Counted from the stretch's first letter, positions 28,274-38,307 are shown. The stretch: DNA of 38,667 nucleotides from Sergeia podlipaevii (GCA_030849805.1 JASANZ010002043.1:1-38667), one strand, 5' to 3'. Notes: a model not told the origin generated them from the sequence alone. Numbers and translations: made by a program.

Positions 28274-28337
28274 CCTCCCTCCCCTCTCCTCTTCTTCCCT
28301 CTCCTCTTCCCTCTCCTCTCTCTCTCTCTCTCTCCTC
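28274..28337. repeat. 64-nt homopyrimidine tract with 12-nt near-repeats
   Basis: Uninterrupted plus-strand pyrimidines. Three similar units beginning CCCTCTCCTCT lead into a CT dinucleotide stretch. The nascent minus-strand transcript would be all purine here. Confidence 0.9.
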
Positions 28338-29388
28338 GCCTCAATTCATTTCCCTTTTGATTTTTTTCTCCTGCTATAAGTGGCGCAATGAATAACAAAG
28401 GACGACAAATATGTTTGTCATTAAAAAAATAGGAGAGAAGAAAAAAAAAAAGAGAACAGATAGAAACAACTGCATGTATATATAGAATTGTTTCTTGCGT
28501 ACCACTTGCCTCCTCTCATCTCTCCCTCTCCCTTCTTCCCTCTCCCCTTTTTTTTTCCTTTCTGTGCTGTTATCAAATATAGTTTCTCCCCTCTTCCACT
28601 TCTTCTCCTTCGTTGTTGTCGTCGTCGTGAGCTTCCAGCGCTATCAGTGCGAGTCTTTCCCGTTCTCACACGCAGACACACGCAGACAAAATACGGGAGG
28701 TGGCAAAAAAAAAAAGCAGAATACTTAACAGCAATAATAAGAGCAAAACCAAATAGTAATAGTAATCATTGATAATCATCGCATCAAAACGAACGTGGCT
28801 CGCTCCATCTAGTTATTTCTTCTTTTAATATCTATAGTTGCAGCAGCCAAATCGTCTTTCTATTTTTTCTCTCATCCATTTGTATTTCGTTCTTCCTTCA
28901 CTTGTTGTTATTTTATAACAACAGAAAACAACACCCATAGCAAAAAAATATATTCTCAAAAGCAAACATACTCACAAAAAAAAAAAATAGAGTGAAAGGA
29001 AGCCAACACTTGTGGCGCGCGCAGGAAGGCTTGAGAGAGAGAACAGCAATAACAAAAAAGAAAGAAAGGCGTGAGAAACAAAGAAAAAAAAAGCCACTGC
29101 GCTCCGTTTAGATTCTCATGTCTTCTCCTTCCCTCCTCCCTTTTTGCTTTGTTTGTCCTCCTCCTTTTTCAGTCGCTTCAGTGACCACGTCTCCCTGCAT
29201 GTCCCTCCTCCCCTCTCCTCATGGTGTTCTTTCATTTCTCTTTCCCCACCACCACCACCTTTTTCCCTTCTTTTTTCGTTCTAGACTGTACTTTCTCCCC
29301 TTAAAAATCTAAGCAACTCGCGTGGAAATTTACAGAAAGAAAATAATAAATTAACAAAAAAAAACATTCGTTGCAGTTGGTATGCTTC

Positions 29389-31560
29389 CTACTGCTTCGT
29401 TGCCCTCCTCACCTCACGGGCATTGGCTTCAGAGTCCACATTTACGGGAGAGCACGGTGTATTAGAAGCCGCAGGGCTAACTGCCGCTGCTGCCTTCCTA
29501 GCCCCGTCTGCCTTGGAAGCCGGAAAAGCAGTCGTAACCTCTGTGCCACGATCAGTCCCGCTGTAGTACGCATTAGATGGAGTTGCAATGGAGTTCAGCG
29601 GGGTGCTGGCGACGGCGGAGATTTCATCGTTGCTGCGTGCAGAGGCGATGGCGCGTGGGGTAGCGACGCGATTCTGGAGGTTCCTCACAAAGGCGAGCTT
29701 CCCGCGGCGCTTCTCGCCCTGAACGTACAACGAGAGGGCACCGATGATGCGCAGACCAATTTGATACACAATCAGCGACACAAATGTTTGCCAGTAGTGC
29801 CACCCAGTGAAGCCCATGGCAGAAATGACGGCCGCGCCATTGGCATAGCGGCAGTTCTCCGTGACCGGGTTGCAGAGGACCTTCAGGTGCGAGAACTCGT
29901 TGTTGAAGACCCCAAGATAGGCGTGGCGCGGGAAGGATAAATAGTTAAGCCACTCCCAGTAGGGAAACAGACGACTAGTGTTTGCGAACATTCCCGACAC
30001 GATGAAGAGGGGCAGAAGCACGACGGGCATGATCGCAAAGGCAGCCTGCGACTCCTTGAAGAAGGTAGCAAACATAAGACCGAACGCGTAACCAAAATTG
30101 GACACGAGCACCAGAATGAACCAGTTGACAAAGAAAGGTCCAGCGGCGCGGTAGAAGTGAATCATAAAGTACGCAATAAGATCAAACACCGTTGGGAACA
30201 ACACTTGCCACGGAAACTCTGCACAGTTCTTGGCCAAAAAAAAGATAAAGGCGCTGTACGCGTCGTTGGCCTGCTCCTGCAGAAACACCGCACGCTCAGG
30301 CGGAAAGGAGGCAATGCCGACAGTGGCGGAAGCAAAGAGATTGTTCATGAGGGTAATATAAAGTGCACCTTGCCTATCCTGAATGCCCTGCTGGTTGTTC
30401 TTCACGTTGATAAAGAAGAGACCAAGAAAGACGGCAAAAAAGATGGTCTGCACGGCACGACCGTAGAAGGCACCGGGATCACGCAGGTACATGCGCCAGG
30501 AGCGGCCCAAGAGCTCCATAAACTGTAGACAGAAGTTAGCACCCTTCAGCTTGAGTTGTTCCTCAAGATACTCGTTGGTCATCGTCACCTGGCCGGTGAC
30601 AGAGGCGAGGCAGTGGTTATCGTCCGCGGCGGAGGATACGACATAGTCCTCCCACGCCAACCACAGTTGCGACAAGATGTCCTCTGGCAGCTGAAGAAGG
30701 TTCATGAAGTACTCCGTAGGGTTCGTGCGAGGGGGCACCTTGTAGCCGAGCGCAGCGAAGTAGCCGATGGAATTAGCAGTGGGACCATGATAAATTACGT
30801 GCCCTCGGGCCATGAGGAGGAGGTCATCAAACAGCTCAAAAAGTTCGGAGGAAGGAGAGTGGACGGTGGCGATGACGGTGCGCTTGTCGGTCTTGGCAAG
30901 ATCCTGCAGCAGCTGACCCACACGAACCGCATTCACAGAGTCCAGACCCGTCGTGGGTTCATCCAGGAGCATCACGTACGGGTTGGTCACAAGCTCAGTG
31001 CCAATGTTCGCACGTTTCCTCTCACCACCAGATACGCCCTTGAGAATACCAGGAATGCCCAGCACCGTGTCTTGGCACTTCGTCAGTGAAAGACGACGGA
31101 TCACCTCGGCGACGCGGCGGTCAGCGGTAGAGGCGCCCAGTCCGAGACGGAGACGAGCGGAAAAACGAATAGCCTCGCGTGGGGTATCCTTGCCCATGAC
31201 AATATCATCCTGACACACGTAGGAGACAAGCTTCTTGTATCTCTGCTGGTAAATGTTATTGTTTAGGAAGCAGCAGCCCTCCTGAATTGCGGTGGCATTG
31301 AAGAGCTTGCCAGTGATTGTGCCCATAAGAGTAGTCTTGCCGGCACCCGAAGGCCCCATGATGGCAAGCACACGCCCGCCTTTAGCGCACCCACTCAAAT
31401 TGTAAAGAAGCGTTTTGTAGACTGTGTTTCCGTCTGCATCCTCTACAGGGACCTTGTAGGTGAGATTCTCCCAGGTGAAGTTAACGACTTGGTCGATGGT
31501 GAGACCATTGTCCTCCCCCTGGTTCCAGCTGTCCCTATCAGAGTCGCGCGGTGAGCTCAT
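29389..31560 (-). CDS. ABCG-family half transporter
   Basis: A 723-aa ABC transporter with the nucleotide-binding domain first, then the membrane domain: the ABCG (White) order. Walker A GPSGAGKTT (69-77), Q-loop Gln at 117, signature VSGGE (176-180), Walker B VMLLDE (196-201), D-loop GLDS and switch His (about 234) are all present, so it should be ATP-active. About six hydrophobic segments follow between roughly 370 and 640. A Ser/Ala/Thr-rich cytosolic tail of about 85 residues ends the protein. As a half transporter it must dimerise. Trypanosomatid ABCG proteins have been linked to lipid movement and drug efflux; the substrate here is not readable. The first ATG at 31560 is used. Confidence 0.92.
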   Translation of the reverse strand: MSSPRDSDRDSWNQGEDNGLTIDQVVNFTWENLTYKVPVEDADGNTVYKTLLYNLSGCAKGGRVLAIMGPSGAGKTTLMGTITGKLFNATAIQEGCCFLNNNIYQQRYKKLVSYVCQDDIVMGKDTPREAIRFSARLRLGLGASTADRRVAEVIRRLSLTKCQDTVLGIPGILKGVSGGERKRANIGTELVTNPYVMLLDEPTTGLDSVNAVRVGQLLQDLAKTDKRTVIATVHSPSSELFELFDDLLLMARGHVIYHGPTANSIGYFAALGYKVPPRTNPTEYFMNLLQLPEDILSQLWLAWEDYVVSSAADDNHCLASVTGQVTMTNEYLEEQLKLKGANFCLQFMELLGRSWRMYLRDPGAFYGRAVQTIFFAVFLGLFFINVKNNQQGIQDRQGALYITLMNNLFASATVGIASFPPERAVFLQEQANDAYSAFIFFLAKNCAEFPWQVLFPTVFDLIAYFMIHFYRAAGPFFVNWFILVLVSNFGYAFGLMFATFFKESQAAFAIMPVVLLPLFIVSGMFANTSRLFPYWEWLNYLSFPRHAYLGVFNNEFSHLKVLCNPVTENCRYANGAAVISAMGFTGWHYWQTFVSLIVYQIGLRIIGALSLYVQGEKRRGKLAFVRNLQNRVATPRAIASARSNDEISAVASTPLNSIATPSNAYYSGTDRGTEVTTAFPASKADGARKAAAAVSPAASNTPCSPVNVDSEANAREVRRATKQ

Positions 31561-31603
31561 GCTTGCTGTTGTTGTTGCTATTTTTTTTTTAAAATGGTCT
31601 TTT

Positions 31604-31655
31604 CTTTTTTTGTGTTTGTGTTTGATGCAAAAACAACAACAACGACAACAACAAG
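31604..31655 (-). promoter_or_regulatory. candidate trans-splice acceptor for the ABCG gene
   Basis: A GTT/T-rich tract (about 31655-31628) on the coding strand; the first AG after it is at 31605-31604, in an A-rich context. The leader would be 43 nt without an upstream ATG. A weaker match than those of the other genes. Confidence 0.4.
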
Positions 31656-31893
31656 ATTGAAAGCCTCAACGCACGATGTACCAGCTAAGCAGCACTTGCA
31701 CTTTCTTCTTGAATGTGTGTCTGCTCTTCTTTATGTGCCTATATATACGTGAGCGTTAAACCAAACTTAAATGAAGAAAGAAGAAGAAAACAGCAACAAA
31801 CAACTAAAGAGGAGCAGCAGGTTATGACTTCCTCTTTCCTTTTTTTTTTTTACTTTTTTCAAATTCGTCTTATTCTTTTCACCCCTTGTATGC

Positions 31894-31918
31894 GTGTGTG
31901 TGTGTGTGTGTGTGTGTG
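31894..31918. repeat. GT microsatellite
   Basis: About 12.5 uninterrupted units. Confidence 0.95.
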
Positions 31919-32346
31919 AATATGTGTGTACTCAAGATGAGTGACGTGTGTACTGAGAAGTGTACTAAACACCTTTGTTTGTACTACAAATACATATATA
32001 ATCGGGAGAGATAAAAGGAAGAGGGAGCAAAGAAAAAAAAAAAAAGCAACAGATGTTGTATTTGTGTTTTTTTTTTTAAAACAGAGATTTGGATTACGTG
32101 GCAAAAAAGGAAAAAAAAAGCATTCACCCACCACAACAAGGATACAATAATTCGCCTTTTTTTTTCTCGTTCATTTGCCTCATTTAAACCTAACATCTAT
32201 ATAAATCCTATATTTTTTACCCCTTTTTTTTGTTGTGAAGGACACGGTATATTGCGCGCCTTTGTAGACATGGGGACTCCCATCCAGAAAATAATAAAAA
32301 AGAAACACATGTACTCGTTTTCAGTGAGTGTCACTCAATATGTCGA

Positions 32347-32367
32347 AATAATAATAATAATAATAAT
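32347..32367. repeat. (AAT)7 microsatellite
   Basis: Seven uninterrupted units. Confidence 0.9.
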
Positions 32368-33226
32368 AAATGGGTATTGAAGCCCGCATACATATATATA
32401 TATTTTGTTTACATATGTAGTGTTTTGTGTGTTCGCTTCCCCCTTTTCACGAATTGCATCATTACTTCTTCTTTCAAATACTCAAAACCAATACTGAAGT
32501 ATACTGGAGTAACGAACATAGGAGAAACGAACATACAAAGATACACTTGAGTTTTTTTTTAATTTTCGCATAACATTTTTTTTCCCCGTATATTTGCATC
32601 ATAGTAGAAAGTAGTGAATAAAACAGGAAGAAACATATAAGAAACATGTATATATATATAATATGCATGCGCGTTGAGTTGAGGTTCCTTTCACAGCACA
32701 GCCACTTCAAAGAGCAGAGCTCTTGCCTTGAAAGTAGCAAGAGGACATCGTTGCAGCGGACACACAAGCGCATACATCATATATACAAAGCAAGAAAAAA
32801 AAGTGAATAAATATGAAAACCCCGGAGAGATCTCTTCCCCATACCGGTCTTTTTTGAGAAAAAAGAAAGAAAAGAAAAAAAGAAAGAAAATAAAAAAAGA
32901 AAAGAGAAGTCGTGAACCGAAGTCGAACAAGTACTACATGTGTTGAAAAGCAAGGGGCCATAAGCCGCATGCACACAATGTCTTCTATAAAGGAAAAACC
33001 ACCATCGCAGCAACCACATGACAGTAGATACATATATATTTATATATATATATACATCACTCATAGATATACCACCCCCCCTCTCCCCCTTTTTCCTCTA
33101 TTGACCTTTCATTTAAATGTCCGTTGATGAGTAAACTAGCTTTGCCTGCAGGACCTTCCAAGAAATAACGCTTCCTGAGGAGAGAAAAGAGGGGAGGGGG
33201 AGGGGAGAAAGGGCATGACACCCCCT

Positions 33227-34309
33227 TTACTGCTTCGCCTCCAGCTCCTTCTCGAGCTTGATGAGCTCAAGGATACCGTTCTGCATCTCCATCACAGCCT
33301 GCTGCTCGCTCAGACCAAGGCGGCGCTTGTTGCTGATGTCGTACACGCCGCCCTTGCTCTCCGTGTGCTCGCCGGCCGTGCCGCGCACCTGCAGGCTGTA
33401 CTTGCCCGCCACCTCTTCGAGCTTGGCGCGGTCAGCCGAAAGGATGGGGAGCTTGATGTGAACGCTGGCGCGAATGGTGGTACCGAGGTTGGTGGGGCAG
33501 AAGGTGAGGAAGCCAAGGTGGTCGTCATGAGAGAAGCCAACCTTCTGCTCGATGGCGTTGACGCCGTTGACAAGACGGGAGAAGACCTCACGCAGGTTGC
33601 CGCCTTTCTGCATGGAGATGATGCGCATGTGGTCCTCCTCGTTCACCCACACAAGGAAGGTCTTGCTGTCGTTATGGTAGATACCGCGACCAGTAGGCCA
33701 GTGCTCGCAGGCGTGGGCGGCCTGAAGAAAGCGATCACCCTCCTTGAAGAGGAAGTGGTCATCGATGAGCTGCTGCTGAGTGGCGGGAGTCATGCCGGTG
33801 AGGGGGTAGTACGTGCCCTTGAGCTCACTGTCGAGCTTCTCAAGCTGGCCCTTCACCATGCTCTCCATCTCCTTGTAGTTCTCAGCGGTGAGAAGGGGAT
33901 TGAAGGGGAAGCCCTTGATGCTGCGGCCGCAGCGGACGCGGGTGGAAATGACGTACTTGCCCTCGGGGTCCACATCGACGAACTGATTCATGTCGCCGAA
34001 GTTCTTAGGGGGCTGGTTGTCGGCCGGCTTGAAGCCCTGGTGGTAGTCCTCGATGATGGGGTTGAAAAGCGGAGCGAAGAGAGTGTAGGACTCGGCATCG
34101 GGAGCGTACACGCCGCAGCCGGAGTCGAGGTTGGCCACGCCAGACTGAATCACGTCCATGAGGGTAGCACCCATCGCGGTGCGGCGCGTCTTGATCTCAT
34201 CGAGGACCTCACGGGTGAGGTACTTCTTGAGGAGGGAGTGGCAGTCCTTGCTGTCCTGGAGAGTTTTGTAGGCAGCCTCAAGCTTGGCAACAACGTCGGG
34301 GGAAGCCAT
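33227..34309 (-). CDS. AK: arginine kinase
   Basis: A 360-aa phosphagen kinase, full length for the monomeric family. It transfers phosphate reversibly between ATP and L-arginine, buffering cellular energy. Residues match the arthropod enzyme with almost no shift: Cys271 in the FCPTNLGT motif, Glu225 within NEEDH (223-227), Glu314 in the [11 protein letters not shown] loop, and the nucleotide-binding STRVRCGRS (122-130). The substrate-specificity loop [10 protein letters not shown] (62-71) is of arginine kinase type. Arginine kinase is known in Trypanosoma and has been proposed to come from arthropods by lateral transfer. The C-terminus (ELEAKQ) is not a peroxisomal PTS1, so a cytosolic location is likely. 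Codons strongly favour G/C endings compared with its neighbours, which suggests high expression. The start at 34309 follows a strong acceptor. Confidence 0.97.
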   Translation of the reverse strand: MASPDVVAKLEAAYKTLQDSKDCHSLLKKYLTREVLDEIKTRRTAMGATLMDVIQSGVANLDSGCGVYAPDAESYTLFAPLFNPIIEDYHQGFKPADNQPPKNFGDMNQFVDVDPEGKYVISTRVRCGRSIKGFPFNPLLTAENYKEMESMVKGQLEKLDSELKGTYYPLTGMTPATQQQLIDDHFLFKEGDRFLQAAHACEHWPTGRGIYHNDSKTFLVWVNEEDHMRIISMQKGGNLREVFSRLVNGVNAIEQKVGFSHDDHLGFLTFCPTNLGTTIRASVHIKLPILSADRAKLEEVAGKYSLQVRGTAGEHTESKGGVYDISNKRRLGLSEQQAVMEMQNGILELIKLEKELEAKQ

Positions 34310-34337
34310 GGTGATACGATTGATGGTAGTGAGCGTT

Positions 34338-34358
34338 CTGGTGAAAAAAAAAAATGAT
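34338..34358 (-). promoter_or_regulatory. putative trans-splice acceptor for arginine kinase
   Basis: On the coding strand an 11-T run is followed by CACCAG, the AG at 34339-34338. The leader is 28 nt with no upstream ATG. An (ATT)7 tract lies just upstream. Confidence 0.65.
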
Positions 34359-34360
34359 AA

Positions 34361-34381
34361 AATAATAATAATAATAATAAT
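34361..34381. repeat. (AAT)7 microsatellite
   Basis: Seven uninterrupted units; on the coding strand (ATT)7 ahead of the arginine kinase acceptor. Confidence 0.9.
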
Positions 34382-34708
34382 GAAAAAAGGGCGATATAAT
34401 AACAGCTAAGTTAAGATAGAAGATTGAGTAGTAGTAGTAGTGATTATAATAACAAGGACGAGTAAGGCACGTGCACAAGCGCAAAGAAACGGGAGAGAGA
34501 GAGAAAGAGGAGCAGGGATGTGTGAGGAAGAGTACATCAAAGCAAACAAGCAAAAGAAAAGGATTAAATGACATTTAAGGTGACATTATAACTTCGTGTA
34601 AACTAGGAGTTTTTTTTTTTTTTTTTAAAGAATGCCAGACATGCAGAGTGTATATACTACTCACAGGTTAAATAGAATATTTCTCTATTTCATTTTTTGT
34701 GTGCGCGC

Positions 34709-34727
34709 GTGTGTGTGTGTGTGTGTG
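34709..34727. repeat. GT microsatellite
   Basis: About 9.5 units after a short GC/GT mixed stretch. Confidence 0.9.
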
Positions 34728-35172
34728 CTAGTCGTTGATAAAGTTACATATGAAGCGGACTCACTGTCACTGTGGAGAGCGAGGAAGGCGACGTCTCCTA
34801 TTCACTTTTAAATTTCTTAATAACATGAGGAACCAACGCCCATGACCCCCTATTTACGTGATCATGGTCCTCCCCCTCCTCCTGTTCCTGCTGCTGCTGT
34901 AGTAGCACATGATATCTGTGATCAACTTTATTCCTCCATCTACGGTCTCCCACTTTCGGCCTTTATTCCTTCCTCTTTTCCCTTTTTTTTTAAATGTTTG
35001 CATATATATATATTGCCCTTTTAGAAGAGATAAAGCAAATGCATATGTTTCTCACCCCCCGCTCCCCTCCTTGAACTGAGTTCGCCTCTAAAAAAAAGAG
35101 AGGGATGGAGTAGTCTACCCAGTACTCACGCCTGTGAAAATCCCTCCCTTTCCTCCTGTCTTCTCCTCAAAT

Positions 35173-36753
35173 CTAGGGCGTATCAGTACTCTGCTTTTCC
35201 TTCACCACGGGACACACCTTGCGTACGAAGCTCAAACACCTAAACTGAGAGCCAATTGCAGCACAGTCACTTGGTGAAATCATCCATGCTGAGATGTCGT
35301 CGATGAAGCGTCGATCGTACCCCTGCGCTACGTGTGGCGGGTCCATCGGCATGCACACCCGACTCGCTCCTCCTGCAACACGCTGCAGGTTGTCGTTGTA
35401 GGTCCAGTAGCTCGTGGGGCCCGGTGTTACGCCAAAAGAAAGAAAGGGGAATGCAAAGCTGCCCATAGCAGGAGAATCCACAGGCCCCAACAGAATGACC
35501 TCACGTATGCTGTAATAGCCCCTGATGTCCGTGATCCAGTCCCTGTCAACGTGTGGCTCCACGAGAGCAACGGCGGGCCGGTACTTTCGCAAGGCATCAC
35601 CGACCGAGAGGGTCTCGCAGGGGAAAATAGTGGAGAAGGCATCGTGTAGAACACCTGCATCACTCAGAAAATGTAGCGGGTTCTGCTGTTGTTGCTGCTG
35701 CTGCTGTGGACTCTTGGATGCCATCCGCTCATAGCGTTGACGGCGCTGTGCGGCCTGCGAAGGCAGCTGGACTGGCTGCACAAGAAACGGTAGCAAGCCA
35801 CTCTCGGCAAGTAGATACGGCAGGCGACCATTGGTGAAGAAGCACACGACTGGCGTCTCACGGGAAAACGACGGCACAAAGGACGAGGACGAGGATGCGG
35901 AGTTGAGAAATTTCTCCTCATCCGCCATGATCTCCGCAACGCGCCGCCGCAAATACAACGCCACCTCCTGCACCAGCTCCGAGCTCAAGACTAGTGCGTC
36001 TCCACTGTACAAGCTCAAGCCTCTGAGCGCTGACATGCTGTCAAATTCGGTATGCAGGACGTTCCGTATCTGTGGAAACGTTGTAAAGTGAACTGGTTGC
36101 CTTGGGGATTGCACCTCGGCTACTGGCAGCATCGCGTACTGCTGGGTCGCAGCGTATGGTGTATGCTCGTAGAAGATCCCTTCACCTTGTCCTCGCGGTG
36201 GTGGTGGGGGATCACTTTTCCTATTTGTGTTGAGCACGGAAGGAGGGGTGGTGCTGCTGCTGCCCGAGGGCCCTCCATGAGTATTTGCTTCTCCCCCCTT
36301 GCCGTGTGCAACCGTGACTTTCGCCTTTGTTATTGCTTCTGTGCCGAGTGCTTTCGGGGCACAATATGGCTGAAGCCCGAACAACTGACGTATTTCGCTA
36401 TCTCTCGCCGTCCTGTCCCGTGCTGTCAAGCGACGCAGTCTGCGCCTCTGTCGGGGATCGAGTGAGGCCACATGATCCTCCAGCGCACACCGACACCACA
36501 GGGTGTAGTCCGCTGCAAAGTCCTTCTGCAGTTCATACTGATGGTCTTCCTTCATATCACGATAGCAGTCCAACACATCACAAAAAGAAACTCCTGCGGG
36601 GTTAAGGAAATGTGCGACACCGGCAGCGGGGAGGTAGCCACGTGGCCACTGCGCACGCTGAGAGTTAGGGAATAGGCGGTTGACTGCTTTCTCGTCGAGA
36701 CGCGTGATCTGTTTCTGTATGTTGGCAGCGGCCTTGGAGAGTGGCAAAGCCAT
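35173..36753 (-). CDS. conserved-looking protein of unknown function
   Basis: A 526-aa soluble protein that I do not recognise. Residues about 1-125 are basic and helical (RRRLRRLTARDRTAR within). A Gly/Ser/Pro-rich linker follows (about 145-195). The second half (about 205-515) looks globular, with hydrophobic strand-like stretches such as DALVLSSELVQEVALYL, PVVCFFTNGRLPYLLAES and VILLGPVDSP, interrupted by a polyQ run (about 349-356). I start it at 36753 (MALPLSKAA). The frame is open to 36972, but those residues are a translated CA tract and lie upstream of the putative acceptor. Basic N-terminus and globular C-terminus would fit an RNA-associated or mitochondrial protein; this is a guess. 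Confidence 0.75.
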   Translation of the reverse strand: MALPLSKAAANIQKQITRLDEKAVNRLFPNSQRAQWPRGYLPAAGVAHFLNPAGVSFCDVLDCYRDMKEDHQYELQKDFAADYTLWCRCALEDHVASLDPRQRRRLRRLTARDRTARDSEIRQLFGLQPYCAPKALGTEAITKAKVTVAHGKGGEANTHGGPSGSSSTTPPSVLNTNRKSDPPPPPRGQGEGIFYEHTPYAATQQYAMLPVAEVQSPRQPVHFTTFPQIRNVLHTEFDSMSALRGLSLYSGDALVLSSELVQEVALYLRRRVAEIMADEEKFLNSASSSSSFVPSFSRETPVVCFFTNGRLPYLLAESGLLPFLVQPVQLPSQAAQRRQRYERMASKSPQQQQQQQQNPLHFLSDAGVLHDAFSTIFPCETLSVGDALRKYRPAVALVEPHVDRDWITDIRGYYSIREVILLGPVDSPAMGSFAFPFLSFGVTPGPTSYWTYNDNLQRVAGGASRVCMPMDPPHVAQGYDRRFIDDISAWMISPSDCAAIGSQFRCLSFVRKVCPVVKEKQSTDTP

Positions 36754-36773
36754 TCTTCTTTTTTTTGTCCTTT

Positions 36774-36800
36774 CTCCAGAAAAAAAAAGGGAAGATGTGC
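36774..36800 (-). promoter_or_regulatory. putative trans-splice acceptor for the 526-aa protein
   Basis: The coding strand reads CATCTTCCC, a T run and CTGGAG, with the AG at 36775-36774; the leader is about 20 nt. An alternative AG (CTTTAG) lies at 36831-36830. Both are downstream of the CA tract and support the start at 36753. Confidence 0.5.
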
Positions 36801-36887
36801 TTCCCCTTCTCCCCCTCTCCTTTGATTCTCTAAAGTCAACCAATAGTGAGCAAAAACAAAAGGTGAAACGGTGTGCGGTCTCTCTCG

Positions 36888-36907
36888 CACACACACACAC
36901 ACACACA
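36888..36907. repeat. (CA)10 microsatellite
   Basis: Dinucleotide tract responsible for the spurious Val-Cys extension of the 526-aa protein frame. Confidence 0.9.
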
Positions 36908-37385
36908 GACACACGTGATGAGCAAATAAATAAACAAAGAAGAAGAGGGTATGTGTTTCTGTTTCTTGTCACCTAAAAGAGAGTGCTTAGATGGGAGTAA
37001 TGTATGAGTATTAAATGCGTATTGGAAAAAAAATATATATTATGTAATAATGATAGCGAAGGTGAGTGCAAGAGGCTTAGAATGATGCTATGCAGTGCAC
37101 AATTCAACCTACTTCTCCATAAGCCGTACGCCGTCGCTAATCCTTTTTTTTCCCACTCTATCTATATGGGGTATAAAAAGAAGACAAAAAAAAAGAAAAG
37201 AAAGGAAAATAATAATAATAATAATGATAACTATTGGTCCCCCATCAAGACAACAACAACAGCAAAACAAAAGAAAAGCCATACGCTACTTATGACATAA
37301 CAAGATCACTCGTCATTTCCATCTTTGCTCCCCTATGCATAGCTTTTGTTTTTATGTGTTTACCCCCCCTTTTTTTCCATAATCG

Positions 37386-37410
<25 letters not shown>
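37386..37410. repeat. CA microsatellite
   Basis: About 12.5 units, continuing as imperfect CA after a single G. Confidence 0.95.
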
Positions 37411-37417
<7 letters not shown>

Positions 37418-38307
37418 CACAAACACAAACATACGCGCGCGCATATAAAAATATATACCGCCACACACACACACACACGCTCATATTGGCATTTGGAATA
37501 TGTTAGCTATTGAAGGACACGGAGAAAAAAAATAAAAGAAACTATTCCGCTAGAGACACGGGGTGGGTGGGTGGATTGGACATATATGTATTGTGTGAAA
37601 CAACAACCCCAACTCTCCCGTGTCTTTCTCTCTCTCTTTCTATGTATCTCTCATACTGGTGTGGCGCGTGCAGTGGTAAAGAGCAGTAACAACAAAATCA
37701 AGAAAAAAAGAGTAGAAAGTGGGGATGAAAGAGAGAGAGAGGGAGAAGGGAGGGGGAAAGGGGGCAATGAAGAGGACGATACAACATGCCGAGACGTGCT
37801 CGTATTCATTGATGTACTATCCCTGTTCATATACAAAAAAACATATATATCCTCCTTTCTTTTTCTCCACCCTTGATTCTCTCTCTCTCTCTCTATTATT
37901 ATTATATTTCCCTTTCATTTTTTTTATTAGTATCACCTTTCCTGTCTGTCATTCGTTAGCAATTCACAAGGCATGATCCAAATAGAATACAGGTACTGCA
38001 AACGTGATTCAAAGATATTGCTTTCGATCACATTTTTTTTTCGCCATGCGTATATATTGTGAAGTGCTTAGGTACTTGCCCTCGAGAGACGTAATTTTTT
38101 TTTTTTTTTTTTCAATGATACTGATAAAAAAAAAGGAAAAATTAAAAAAAATAATAATAATGGAAACAACGCTCACGTACACAATCGATCACATAGAGCA
38201 CACAGAAATATGCAAAGAAGAAAAAAAGCTTGAGCAGCCCATACCAGATGTTGCATGCAGCATTATAGTAAGACCACTCTTGCTCCATTCACTATCTCTG
38301 CTGTCCA

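Larger units (their letters stand above)
25655..29388. other. 3.7-kb region with no visible gene
   Basis: The longest gap in the window. Both strands were read; the longest open frame is about 107 codons and is low complexity. It contains (AC)16, (TA)15, several short GA tracts, a small bulged hairpin (26765-26788), a 64-nt homopyrimidine run (28274-28337) and further plus-strand pyrimidine-rich stretches to about 29300. It must hold the 3' UTR of the ABC transporter and the 5' region of the IMPase-family gene. No tRNA B-box or snoRNA C/D pair was found by eye; an unconventional ncRNA cannot be excluded. Confidence 0.6.
31561..33226. other. 1.7-kb spacer between arginine kinase and the ABCG gene
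   Basis: AT-rich, with a GT tract (31894-31918), (AAT)7 (32347-32367), T-rich and A-rich homopolymers and short TA tracts. No credible gene; part is presumably the arginine kinase 3' UTR. Confidence 0.7.
34310..35172. other. spacer upstream of arginine kinase
   Basis: Contains the arginine kinase acceptor, (AAT)7, a T tract near 34610-34626 and a GT tract at 34709-34727. The rest is AT-rich and without a credible gene. Confidence 0.7.

Noticed and set aside
28274..28337. Possible divergent transcription start or strand-switch region
   Set aside because: Genes on both sides are on the minus strand, so there is no strand switch. The tract is reported only as a structural oddity.
33215..34357. 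380-codon plus-strand frame across the whole arginine kinase gene
   Set aside because: It is the mirror of strongly biased sense codons, which avoid the triplets that read as stops on the other strand. The product is Leu/Val/Ala/His-rich with no family resemblance, and the minus-strand enzyme is certain.
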